Assembly (NCBI GenBank): GCA_030833305.1 | Contig: JAURHL010000010.1 | Location: 1-23,518 of the forward strand | Origin: Acidimicrobiales bacterium | GTDB taxonomy: Bacteria; Actinomycetota; Acidimicrobiia; Acidimicrobiales; Ilumatobacteraceae | Direction of reading: 5' to 3' | DNA length: 23,518 bases | Shown: piece by piece, positions 1 through 6,711 of the stretch | How the letters are laid out: the number at the start of each line of letters is the position of its first letter | Position numbering within the stretch: the first letter of the stretch is position 1 | Made by a program: the position numbers and the translations under genes | The notes under the pieces: generated by a model | Told to the model about the DNA's origin: nothing | Seen by the model: the letters and a program-made list of their open reading frames with translations, nothing else | The model's database searches: none

Positions 1-22
1 ATCGATGCGCGAAGCAACATGC

Positions 23-38
23 GCGCCAACGTCGGCGC
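23..38 (-). terminator. possible hairpin terminator after the aminotransferase gene
   Basis: A perfect inverted repeat, GCGCC - 6 nt - GGCGC, lies 8 nt beyond the stop codon of the minus-strand aminotransferase gene. The RNA downstream is only mildly U-rich and has no real U-tract, so this may be a weak or Rho-assisted terminator or simply a chance GC hairpin. The window edge prevents seeing what follows. Confidence 0.25.
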
Positions 39-46
39 TTCGATCG

Positions 47-1426
47 TCACTTGGTCAGTTCATCGACGAAGTCCGCGAACACGTCGGCGTAGCGCATCGC
101 ATCGGACTCGGTGTGCATGATGGAGATCAACCACTGTTCGTCGAGTCCCGGCGGCAACAGGATTCCGCGGTTGATGCCGTGGATCCATTGAGCGAACGCC
201 AGATCGAGATCGGTGGCCTTGTAATCGCGGTAATTGCGAATGGGTTCGGGGGCCCACGTGACGCAACCCTTCGCCCCGAATTGAATGGTGTGCGCGGGAA
301 GTCCGGCGTCGTCGATGATGTCGTTGCACGCGTCGACGAGCATCTTGTTGCGACCGATCGTGGCCGCGGTCGCTTGCGGAGTGCACACCTCGGACAGCAC
401 GGCCTTGGCCGCGGCCATGCACAACGGGTTTCCGTTGTACGTGCCGAGATGAATGACGCGACCGAGGGTGATCTGATCCATGTACTCGCGCTTGCCACCG
501 AACGCACCGATTGGTAGGCCACCACCGATGGACTTTGCGAGCGCCACGAGGTCGGGCTCCACACCGAGTGCTCCGGCGGCACCTGACCAGCCGGCGGTGA
601 TGCCGGTCTTGACTTCGTCGAAGATCAACAGCGTTCCGTGACGTTGGGTGATCTCACGGACCGCCTGCAGGTAGCCGGGGTCGGGCAGACAGATGCCGAT
701 GTTCTCCATGACCGGCTCGACGATGAAACACGCGACGTCGTCGTTACCGAGCGCACGCTCGAGGGCCTCGGGATCGTTGTACGGCACGACGATGGTGTCG
801 GACAGGACCGCCTTGGTGACGCCTGCCGTGGCCGCCACCGGCGTCGGATTGTCGGCGGGGCCGGCATCCTCCAGCTTGGGCTTCATGGAGATCATGACCT
901 CGTCGTGATGCCCGTGATAGCCGCCTTCGACCTTGACGATCTTGTCGCGCCCGGTCGCACCACGGGCCACGCGAATGGCGTCCATGGTGGCCTCGGTGCC
1001 CGAGTTCGTGAAACGCCACATGGGCAACCCGTACCGCTCGCCCAACAACTCGGCCACGTCGGCGTTCAGTTCGCACGGGGTCACGAACAGGGTGCCGTTG
1101 GCGAGCTGCTCGTCCACCGCCCGTCGTACGACCGGGTTGATGTGCCCGCTGAAGAGCGCACCGAATCCCATGTCGTAGTCGATGTACTCGTTGTCGTCGA
1201 CGTCCCACATGTAGGCGGCGTCGGCTCGCTTCACCACGATGGGATGCGGGTCGTAGGCCTGGAAGCTGGAGGGCACTCCGAGCGGCAGGACCTTTCTCGC
1301 GCGCTCGTTCGCGCGGCGGGAGCCGGTGGTTCGCTCCGCGTAGAGAGCGATCTCGCGGGCGGTGATTTGCTTGGCCCGATCGCCGAGGCGACGAGTTGCG
1401 CTGACTGAAGATTCCGTGGTCGACAC
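47..1426 (-). CDS. glutamate-1-semialdehyde aminomutase-like class III aminotransferase
   Basis: A PLP-dependent fold-type I (class III) aminotransferase of 459 aa, of the group containing HemL. Visible motifs: NSGTEA at about 141-146, GGYHGHHD at about 168-175, FDE at 269-271 (the Asp that contacts the pyridine nitrogen) and LAKSIGGGLPIGAFGG, whose K298 is the Schiff-base lysine. HemL converts glutamate-1-semialdehyde to 5-aminolevulinate for tetrapyrroles. However, this protein has FDEVKTGITAGW where HemL usually has FDEVMTGFR, so another amino-acid or amino-ketone substrate is quite possible and I assign no symbol. Start: the frame is open to an ATG at 1456 and to 1504. I chose the GTG at 1426 because AAGGGG lies 9 nt upstream and the ATG at 1456 falls inside a candidate -10 (TAGCAT). 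It is divergent from tRNA-His. Confidence 0.88.
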   Translation of the reverse strand: MSTTESSVSATRRLGDRAKQITAREIALYAERTTGSRRANERARKVLPLGVPSSFQAYDPHPIVVKRADAAYMWDVDDNEYIDYDMGFGALFSGHINPVVRRAVDEQLANGTLFVTPCELNADVAELLGERYGLPMWRFTNSGTEATMDAIRVARGATGRDKIVKVEGGYHGHHDEVMISMKPKLEDAGPADNPTPVAATAGVTKAVLSDTIVVPYNDPEALERALGNDDVACFIVEPVMENIGICLPDPGYLQAVREITQRHGTLLIFDEVKTGITAGWSGAAGALGVEPDLVALAKSIGGGLPIGAFGGKREYMDQITLGRVIHLGTYNGNPLCMAAAKAVLSEVCTPQATAATIGRNKMLVDACNDIIDDAGLPAHTIQFGAKGCVTWAPEPIRNYRDYKATDLDLAFAQWIHGINRGILLPPGLDEQWLISIMHTESDAMRYADVFADFVDELTK

Positions 1427-1454
1427 GGTTAAACACCCCTTCAAGGTTGAGCCC

Positions 1455-1460
1455 ATGCTA
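1455..1460 (-). promoter_or_regulatory. candidate -10 element for the aminotransferase gene
   Basis: TAGCAT on the minus strand would start transcription near 1448. That gives a leader of about 22 nt carrying the AAGGGG ribosome-binding site before the GTG at 1426. No good -35 hexamer is visible 16-18 nt upstream, so this is a pattern-based suggestion only. Confidence 0.35.
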
Positions 1461-1551
1461 GCAGGGCTCCGAGACGGAGCTGAGCGGGAGTCCCCAACAT
1501 CCACGGGCGGTGCGAATCCGCACCTGATCTGGCAGAATGGACGAGTACATG

Positions 1552-1628
1552 GTGGGCGTAGCTCAGTCGGTTAGAGCGTCAGGTTGTGGCCCTGAAGGCC
1601 GGGGGTTCGAATCCCCTCGTTCACCCCA
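1552..1628 (+). tRNA. tRNA-His (anticodon GTG)
   Basis: The cloverleaf folds completely. The acceptor GTGGGCG pairs with CGTTCAC (two G-U pairs), and a D-arm with GCTC/GAGC follows. The anticodon stem TCAGG/CCTGA has loop TTGTGGC and anticodon GTG. The T-stem GGGGG/CCCCT has loop TTCGAAT, and CCA is encoded at 1626-1628. The base before the acceptor (1551) is G and the discriminator is C. This is the extra G-1:C73 pair that marks tRNA-His for its synthetase, and here it is encoded. A CAGAAT at 1533-1538 could be the -10, and a small GGTGCG/CGCACC inverted repeat sits at 1509-1524, but no convincing -35 is visible. Confidence 0.97.
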
Positions 1629-1692
1629 AGTCATACGAAGTCGCACGTCGGAACCGGTTCGGGCCCCGAGAACCTCGTGGAAACGGGAATCC

Positions 1693-1721
1693 TTGGGGGG
1701 AACACCTCGGGCATCTACACT
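1693..1721 (+). promoter_or_regulatory. candidate promoter for tRNA-Lys
   Basis: TTGGGG (1693-1698), a 17-nt spacer and TACACT (1716-1721) end 15 nt before the mature tRNA-Lys. The same TTGGGG-N17-TANNNT arrangement occurs before rpsP at 10911-10939, and a close relative before rpmF. This makes it more credible as a housekeeping sigma promoter of this organism. Confidence 0.5.
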
Positions 1722-1736
1722 TGCCCTTCGCGCTAG

Positions 1737-1811
1737 GCACCTCTAGCTCAACGGCAGAGCAGTGGACTCTTAATCCATTGGTTCTGGGTTCGAATCCCAG
1801 GGGGTGCACCA
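1737..1811 (+). tRNA. tRNA-Lys (anticodon CTT)
   Basis: The acceptor GCACCTC pairs with GGGGTGC, the discriminator is A1808 and CCA is encoded at 1809-1811. The D-arm is GCTC/GAGC with a short 7-nt loop. The anticodon stem GTGGA/TCCAT has loop CTCTTAA and anticodon CTT. The T-arm is CTGGG/CCCAG with loop TTCGAAT. It lies 108 nt after tRNA-His with its own promoter candidate. No terminator is visible before the quinone oxidoreductase gene that begins 80 nt later, so read-through is possible. Confidence 0.97.
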
Positions 1812-1891
1812 CCTCGAATCCGGCACGAATGGTTCACCCGCCATATTCCTCCGGTCGATTCCCGCACTGATTCGTCACGGAACGGAGCAAC

Positions 1892-2485
1892 ATGCGAGTG
1901 CTCGTGATCCATGCTCATCCCGACCCCGAGTCGTTCAGTCGTGCCCTTCTGACTGCCGCCCTCGATGGTTTGTCACGCGCGGGTCATGACGCGACCGTGA
2001 TCGACCTGTACACGCTCGATTATCCCGGTGGACCGACCCGCGACGAGTGGCGCGCCTACGAGACCAACTCACCGGTCCTCGACCCGATGGTCGCCGAACA
2101 CGTCGAGTTGGTGCGATCGGCCGAGGCCCTCGTCTTCGTGTACCCCACGTGGTGGAGCGCCATGCCCGCGATCATGAAGAGTTGGTTGGAACGCACCATG
2201 GTGACGGGCCTCGCCTTCACTCTCGACGAGCGCACCCGCCTCATCCGGCCCGGCCTGGGTCACGTGCGTCATCTCGTCGGCATCAGCACCTACGGTTCGC
2301 CTCGCTGGTACGTGAAGTTGGTCAACGACAACGGGCGCCGCACGATCACCCGAACTCTCCGACTGTCCACGGGGGGCAAAGCCCGCACCACGTGGCTACC
2401 CCTCTACACGCTCGACGGTCAGTCTCCCGAAGGTCGAACCGCCTTTCTCGATCGCGTGCGTCGTTCGATGGAGGAATTGTCGTGA
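1892..2485 (+). CDS. NAD(P)H:quinone oxidoreductase-like flavodoxin-fold protein (first paralog)
   Basis: A 197-aa soluble flavoprotein of the NQO/MdaB/Kef-ancillary NAD(P)H dehydrogenase family (flavodoxin_2 fold), expected to reduce quinones or other acceptors by two electrons using FAD or FMN. The N-terminal MRVLVIHAHPDPESFS is the flavin-phosphate binding strand-loop. VFVYPTWWSAMPAIMKSWLERTM (split here as VFVYPTWW and AMPAIMKSW) at about 83-105 is the family's central signature. ISTYGSP at about 133-139 contributes to the flavin site. The ATG follows CGGAG at a normal distance. The last 4 nt (GTGA) overlap the start of a paralogous gene, so the two are translationally coupled. The substrate cannot be told from sequence. 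Confidence 0.9.
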   Translation: MRVLVIHAHPDPESFSRALLTAALDGLSRAGHDATVIDLYTLDYPGGPTRDEWRAYETNSPVLDPMVAEHVELVRSAEALVFVYPTWWSAMPAIMKSWLERTMVTGLAFTLDERTRLIRPGLGHVRHLVGISTYGSPRWYVKLVNDNGRRTITRTLRLSTGGKARTTWLPLYTLDGQSPEGRTAFLDRVRRSMEELS

Positions 2486-3069
2486 AGGTTCTGGTCGTGC
2501 ACGCCCATCCGGATCCCGAATCCTTCAACCACGAGTTGATGCAACGGGTCGTCCGCGGATTGCGGTCGGTCGATCACGACGTTCGCGTGCGCGATCTGTA
2601 CGCCGAGAACTTCGATCCCCGCCTCAGCCTCGACGAGAAGCGAAACCACATCGCACCTCCGGACACCAAGCCCCATCTCGCCGAGTACTACGACGAACTC
2701 CGGTGGTGCGAGGCGTTGGTGTTCGTCCACCCGACCTGGTGGGGCGCCCAACCGGCCGTGCTCAAGGGCTGGATCGACCGCGTGTGGGCCTGTGGCGTGG
2801 CGTGGGAGCTGCCCGAGGGCGCCAAGAGATTGAAACCGACGTTGCACAACGTGCGTCGCATCGTCACGTTCACCACGCACGGGTCACCCTGGCGCATCAA
2901 CGCGTTGCAAGGGGTGCCCGGGAAGCGAATCGTCAACCGCTCGTTGCGCGTCATCTGTCATCCGCTGTGTCGGACACGTTGGGTCGCGCTGTACCGCATG
3001 GACTCCAGCACACCGGCTCGACGCCGGACATTCCTGCGCCGTGCCGAACGCGTGGCGTCGCGCCTCTAA
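2482..3069 (+). CDS. NAD(P)H:quinone oxidoreductase-like flavodoxin-fold protein (second paralog)
   Basis: A 195-aa paralog of the preceding protein, colinear over its length. It has VKVLVVHAHPDPESFN at the N-terminus, VFVHPTWWGAQPAVLKGW in the middle, TTHGSP near 135 and a closing RTRWVALYRMD segment matching RTTWLPLYTLD in the first copy. The open frame extends far upstream inside the first gene. The start is set at the GTG at 2482, which overlaps the upstream TGA (GTGA) and has a strong GGAGGA ribosome-binding site at 2470-2475. The copies have diverged strongly, so this is an old duplication. NQO-type enzymes work as dimers, so coupled translation would suit a heterodimer (inference). The stop codon interleaves with that of psuG on the other strand. 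Confidence 0.9.
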   Translation: MKVLVVHAHPDPESFNHELMQRVVRGLRSVDHDVRVRDLYAENFDPRLSLDEKRNHIAPPDTKPHLAEYYDELRWCEALVFVHPTWWGAQPAVLKGWIDRVWACGVAWELPEGAKRLKPTLHNVRRIVTFTTHGSPWRINALQGVPGKRIVNRSLRVICHPLCRTRWVALYRMDSSTPARRRTFLRRAERVASRL

Positions 3070-3974
3070 CGCGCGGTGGACGACGCCACCGCCACCTCGG
3101 CGGCCACACGCGCGTTGTTCTCGGCCAGGGCCAGGTTGGCCGGAACGCTACGACCCTCGGTGGCCTCGCCGATGCGACCCAGCACGAACGGCGTCACCGC
3201 CGCTCCTCGAATGCCCGCGGCTTCGCAATCTCGCAAGGCGTCCTCGAGCACCGCGTCCAATCGTTCGGCGTCGAGTTCGGCATCTTCGGGGATGGGCACG
3301 GTCAGCAAGAGACCCGACGCATCTCGCGAACGGTTCTGATGGATCGCGGCGACCTCGGCCGCCGATTCCACGCGATGGGGGATTCGTAGACCCGACGAAC
3401 GGGTGTAGAAGGCCGGAAACCAATCGTGGCGCCACCCCAGCACCGGAACGCCGGCGGTCTCGAAATACTCCAATGTTCGCGGTAGATCGAGGAACGCTTT
3501 GGCCCCGGCCGACACGGTGATCACGGGATGGGACGCGATGGCGTCGAGATCGGCCGAAACGTCACCGGAGATCTCGACCCCGCGATGCACACCGCCGATG
3601 CCTCCGGTGGCGAACACGCTCACTCCCCCGGCGGCCGCGATGGCCACGGCGGCCGACACCGTGGTCGCCCCGAATTCCCACCGCTGAGCAACGGCCACGG
3701 GGACGTCACGTTCGGCGACCTTGCGAGCCGCGCCGAGAACTCGCGGATGGTCGGACTCCTCGATTCCGAGACGCACCTCGCCGTCGAGCACCGCGGTCAC
3801 CGCCGGTACGCAACCAGCCGCGCGAATCACGTCGAGGCATCGACGCAACGCGTCGGCATTGGCCGGCGAGGGCAGTCCGAGGTGCGAGAAGATCGTCGAC
3901 TCGAGGGCCACCACCGGACGACCGGATGCCAACGCCGTGGCCACTTCATCGGACGGTGCGACACGAAGGCTCAT
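3066..3974 (-). CDS. psuG: pseudouridine-5'-phosphate glycosidase
   Basis: A 302-aa PsuG/IndA-family enzyme that cleaves the C-C glycosidic bond of pseudouridine 5'-phosphate to uracil and ribose 5-phosphate, a Mn2+-dependent reversible reaction. It shows ALESTIFSH at 23-31 (E25), GGIGGVHRG at 124-132, an Asp at 142 in GDVSADLDA and SAGAKAFLD, whose K159 matches the Schiff-base lysine of the E. coli enzyme. ENNARVAAEVA near the C-terminus holds the conserved Asn. The length is normal for the family. The ATG overlaps the stop of the upstream RNA methyltransferase gene by 4 nt (ATGA), so the pair is an operon. No pseudouridine kinase (PsuK) is encoded in the window; if not elsewhere, the substrate would have to arrive already phosphorylated. 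Confidence 0.95.
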   Translation of the reverse strand: MSLRVAPSDEVATALASGRPVVALESTIFSHLGLPSPANADALRRCLDVIRAAGCVPAVTAVLDGEVRLGIEESDHPRVLGAARKVAERDVPVAVAQRWEFGATTVSAAVAIAAAGGVSVFATGGIGGVHRGVEISGDVSADLDAIASHPVITVSAGAKAFLDLPRTLEYFETAGVPVLGWRHDWFPAFYTRSSGLRIPHRVESAAEVAAIHQNRSRDASGLLLTVPIPEDAELDAERLDAVLEDALRDCEAAGIRGAAVTPFVLGRIGEATEGRSVPANLALAENNARVAAEVAVASSTAR

Positions 3975-5182
3975 TGCGTGTCCAGTCTGGCATCACGCAC
4001 GAAGCGACTGACGGCTTCGACGTGGTGCGTGTGGGGGAAGAGATCGAGAACTTCCGAGTACTCGAGCCGGTAGCCCGCGTCGGTCAACAGGCGGGCGTCA
4101 CGCCCGAGGGACGCCGGATCGCACGACACCAGCACGATGATCGGGGAACCGGTGGCGACCAACGCGGTCACCCCCGCCGCACGAAGTCCGTCGCGGGCCG
4201 GATCCGCCACGACCGCACCACAGGGTTCCGACACCCACCGCTCGAACGCGGATTCGACCACGCGGGCTCGGCGATTCCGGAGATTGTGGCGAGCGTCCGC
4301 GCACGCCGACGGATTCGATTCGACCACCAGCACCTCGCGATCACCGGCGTCGATGGATGCGGCGAACAATCCGATGCCGCCGTACGCGTCCAGCAACGGA
4401 CCCGACCCCCACGATGCCGACGGACCGAGCGCCGACGTCACCCGTTCCACCAGAACCTCGGCCGCCCGGGGCGAGGACTGGAAGAACGAGGCCGCGCTCA
4501 CGCGGAACTCGACGCCGTTCACCACTTCGGTGATCCTTGACTCCGGGCCCCCGACGACCGAAGCCTCGAGCCCGAAAACTCCCGCGGGCTCCGCCCACAC
4601 CACCACCGCACCGTCGTGGTTGCTCACGCGAACGACGGCCTCTTCGGCCGAATCCAGACGCAGGTCGGTGAACACGGGCGCCAACCCCGGGTGAGCGATC
4701 AGGCATCGATCGACCGTCACCACGTCATGACTGCGCCGACGCCGAAAGCCGACACGCCCGTCTGCGGTCCGAGCGACACGGACCGTCGTTCGCGCACCCA
4801 CGGAGGGCACGTCGACATCGGGAAGACGAACGTCGGGATCGACGATGCGCCCGAGGCGAGCCAACGATTCGCGCACGATGTCGCGTTTGATCTCGCGTTG
4901 GAGCGACACCGAGGCGTGTTGCAGATCGCAACCTCCACATCCTTCGCGGACGAATCGACAGGGAGGATCCACCCGCTGTGGATTCGATTCCAACACCTTC
5001 GTCGTCGCGGCTCGGGCATAGTCCCGCGATTGCTTGACGATGTGGGCCTCCACCAGTTCGCCGGGCAGGGCACCCTCGACGAACACCACGCGCCCGTCAT
5101 CGAGACGGCCGAGGCCGTCTCCTTCGGCCACCACCTTTTCGATGCGTACGGTCGCCGTCGTTCGAGCCCGCTCCGTCGCCAT
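3971..5182 (-). CDS. RlmD/TrmA-family RNA (uracil-C5)-methyltransferase
   Basis: A 403-aa SAM-dependent methyltransferase making 5-methyluridine in rRNA or tRNA. Residues 1-62 form a TRAM RNA-binding domain. C75, C82, C85 (CGGC) and C160 (VDRC) supply the four [4Fe-4S] ligands typical of RumA/RlmD-type enzymes. FFQ at 233-235 and LLDAYGGIGLF at 263-273 belong to the SAM fold, VVADPARDG at 324-332 is motif IV, and VSCDPASLGRD carries the nucleophile C354. H387-E389 near the C-terminus includes the general-base Glu. The ATG has no Shine-Dalgarno, but TAGCCT lies 7 nt upstream, which suggests a leaderless mRNA. The target uridine (23S U747/U1939 or tRNA U54) cannot be decided from sequence. It is translationally coupled to psuG and divergent from rpe. 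Confidence 0.93.
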   Translation of the reverse strand: MATERARTTATVRIEKVVAEGDGLGRLDDGRVVFVEGALPGELVEAHIVKQSRDYARAATTKVLESNPQRVDPPCRFVREGCGGCDLQHASVSLQREIKRDIVRESLARLGRIVDPDVRLPDVDVPSVGARTTVRVARTADGRVGFRRRRSHDVVTVDRCLIAHPGLAPVFTDLRLDSAEEAVVRVSNHDGAVVVWAEPAGVFGLEASVVGGPESRITEVVNGVEFRVSAASFFQSSPRAAEVLVERVTSALGPSASWGSGPLLDAYGGIGLFAASIDAGDREVLVVESNPSACADARHNLRNRRARVVESAFERWVSEPCGAVVADPARDGLRAAGVTALVATGSPIIVLVSCDPASLGRDARLLTDAGYRLEYSEVLDLFPHTHHVEAVSRFVRDARLDTQ

Positions 5183-5189
5183 CGTGCCG

Positions 5190-5195
5190 AGGCTA
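5190..5195 (-). promoter_or_regulatory. candidate leaderless -10 for the RNA methyltransferase-psuG operon
   Basis: TAGCCT on the minus strand ends 7 nt before the ATG at 5182. That distance places transcription initiation at, or within a base or two of, the start codon. No Shine-Dalgarno and no -35 match are visible, both usual for actinobacterial leaderless promoters. Confidence 0.5.
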
Positions 5196-5202
5196 TTGGG
5201 GC

Positions 5203-5208
5203 TATCGT
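5203..5208 (+). promoter_or_regulatory. candidate leaderless -10 for rpe
   Basis: TATCGT ends 6 nt before the GTG start of rpe at 5215, with no Shine-Dalgarno in between. It lies only 7 bp from the opposing -10 of the methyltransferase gene, so the footprints of RNA polymerase at the two promoters must overlap. Confidence 0.5.
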
Positions 5209-5214
5209 GACGGC

Positions 5215-5898
5215 GTGGCCCTGCCGATCCAGATCGTTCCGTCCGTCCTTCCTTGCGATTTCGCCCGCTTGGGTGCCGAGATCGAGGCTCTCGATGCCGC
5301 CGGCGTCGACCACTTCCAATGGGACGTCATGGACGGACAATTCGTTCCAAATCTCACCTTCGGACCCGACGTCATCGCCGCGGCCCGCAAGCACACGACG
5401 AAGCCGTTCGAGGCGCACCTGATGGTGCTCACCCCCGACATGTTGGCGGCCCGCTACGTGGAAGCCGGATGCTCGCGACTCATCGTTCACGTGGAGGCGT
5501 GTCCGCATCTCCACCGCACCCTGGGCAACATCGCTTCGATGGGTGCGAACGCGGCGGTGGCGCTCAATCCGCACACGCCCATCAGCGAGGTCGAGCACGT
5601 GCTGGACCTCGTCGACATGGTGCTCGTCATGACCGTGAATCCGGGTTTCGGCGGCCAGTCCTACATCGCGAGCATGGAACCCAAGATCGCCGAACTTCGG
5701 GCGCTGATCGAACGACGCGGTCTCGCCGACCGCGTGAACATCGAGGTGGACGGAGGCATCGGACCGAACACCATCGAGGGAGCCGTGGCGGCCGGTGCGA
5801 ACGTGTTGATCGCCGGCACGGCGCTCTTCCGCTACAGCGAAGGGCTCGAGTTCGCGGTCAGTGATCTTCGCGCCAAGGCTCTCGCCGCCCGCGGCTGA
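5215..5898 (+). CDS. rpe: ribulose-phosphate 3-epimerase
   Basis: A 227-aa TIM-barrel epimerase interconverting ribulose 5-phosphate and xylulose 5-phosphate in the pentose phosphate pathway. Family motifs: PSVLPCDFARLG at the N-terminus, WDVMDGQFVPNLTFG at about 36-50 (catalytic Asp plus metal ligands), FEAHLMV at about 65-71 (His ligand), MTVNPGFGGQ at about 138-147 and VEVDGGI-type VNIEVDGGIGPNT at about 177-189 with the second catalytic Asp. The GTG start is in the right place for the family; no ribosome-binding site precedes it, consistent with a leaderless transcript. PsuG across the divergent promoter releases ribose 5-phosphate, which feeds the same pathway; that link is an inference. 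The gene ends 6 nt from the convergent stop of the next gene. Confidence 0.97.
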   Translation: MALPIQIVPSVLPCDFARLGAEIEALDAAGVDHFQWDVMDGQFVPNLTFGPDVIAAARKHTTKPFEAHLMVLTPDMLAARYVEAGCSRLIVHVEACPHLHRTLGNIASMGANAAVALNPHTPISEVEHVLDLVDMVLVMTVNPGFGGQSYIASMEPKIAELRALIERRGLADRVNIEVDGGIGPNTIEGAVAAGANVLIAGTALFRYSEGLEFAVSDLRAKALAARG

Positions 5899-5904
5899 GG
5901 CACC

Positions 5905-6666
5905 TCAACGGCGAGGCTCGCCGTCCCACGCCCGTCGGCCGGACCGCCACACGGTGACCGCGAGTGCTCGCAACGTGGCGAGCCCGAGCAATCCGCCGAA
6001 GACCCACACGAACGGCAACAGGATCGCACGGACGAGTCGCCCCTTGGCGTTGGACAACGGTGCCAGCACACCGCTCTCGACTGGTCCACCGTCGATCGTG
6101 AGCGTGCGGACCGCGTCCTCGATTTCGGGACAGTCGGCGTCGGAGTTGTCCATGCCGATGATCTGACTTCCGCCGAAGAGGGGCTCGGGGTCGCGCACCT
6201 TCGAATACAAGGCCCCGGTCTCGGCGTTAACGCCGACGGCCACGATGTAGTCGTCGCCGATGGCGAGGAACCGCACGTCCTCCTCGTAGAGCACGTCGAC
6301 CAGACCGGTGGCCTCGTAGCCCTCCAGGGTTCCACCACGCATCTGATCGATGCGAAAGCGCGCCGTACGAGGATCGGCCGCAATGATCGTGCCCACGAAG
6401 GTGGCCCGTACTGGGGTGGGAATCACGCAACTGGCCGGCACCGTGTTCGTGGGCGTCGCCACCACCGTGGTGTCCGTGGTGCCACCACCACCAGCCGACC
6501 CATCCTCCACCGGAACGTCGGTGACGGGCGGGTCGGTGACGGGAGGTGCCGCCGCCGAGACCGACGACGAACCCCATGAGAGTGAGATCAATGCGAGCGA
6601 GATCAGTGCGAGTCCAGCGACGAGCACGAGGACCGTACCGTTCGCGGCTCGCCGTGTCGTTCCCAT
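5905..6666 (-). CDS. envelope protein of unknown function with N- and C-terminal membrane segments
   Basis: I do not recognise this 253-aa protein. It has a basic N-terminus followed by a hydrophobic segment (about 11-30), with a possible cleavage site after SVSA. A Pro/Thr/Gly/Asp-rich linker (about 40-78) follows, rich in VTDPP/VTDVP-type repeats. The external domain of about 130 residues has two cysteines (C80, C179) that could form a disulphide. A second hydrophobic segment (about 214-238) precedes a basic, probably cytoplasmic tail. This gives a type I-like topology with an extracytoplasmic domain. The ORF extends to a GTG at 6675, but I prefer the ATG at 6666 because TAGTGT lies 7 nt upstream, as at other leaderless genes here. 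It is convergent with rpe. No partner or pathway is evident. Confidence 0.72.
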   Translation of the reverse strand: MGTTRRAANGTVLVLVAGLALISLALISLSWGSSSVSAAAPPVTDPPVTDVPVEDGSAGGGGTTDTTVVATPTNTVPASCVIPTPVRATFVGTIIAADPRTARFRIDQMRGGTLEGYEATGLVDVLYEEDVRFLAIGDDYIVAVGVNAETGALYSKVRDPEPLFGGSQIIGMDNSDADCPEIEDAVRTLTIDGGPVESGVLAPLSNAKGRLVRAILLPFVWVFGGLLGLATLRALAVTVWRSGRRAWDGEPRR

Positions 6667-6673
6667 CAGCGAC

Positions 6674-6679
6674 ACACTA
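6674..6679 (-). promoter_or_regulatory. candidate leaderless -10 for the envelope protein gene
   Basis: TAGTGT on the minus strand ends 7 nt before the ATG at 6666 and overlaps the alternative GTG start at 6675. This argues for the ATG. No Shine-Dalgarno is visible. Confidence 0.45.
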
Positions 6680-6711
6680 GTGAACGCGTCCCGCGGTCCG
6701 GGGTCGGTCGG

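Noticed and set aside
1492..1497. Minus-strand TTGGGG upstream of the aminotransferase gene as a -35
   Set aside because: The nearest good -10 (TAGCAT) is 31 nt away and the sequence 17 nt downstream is not -10-like.
1537..1870. Short plus-strand frames across the two tRNA genes
   Set aside because: They overlap complete tRNA cloverleafs and translate tRNA sequence; no coding signal remains.
2047..2481. Upstream extension of the second quinone-oxidoreductase frame
   Set aside because: The extension lies in a different frame inside the first paralog and is Arg/His-rich. The GTG at 2482 has a strong ribosome-binding site and matches the paralog's start.
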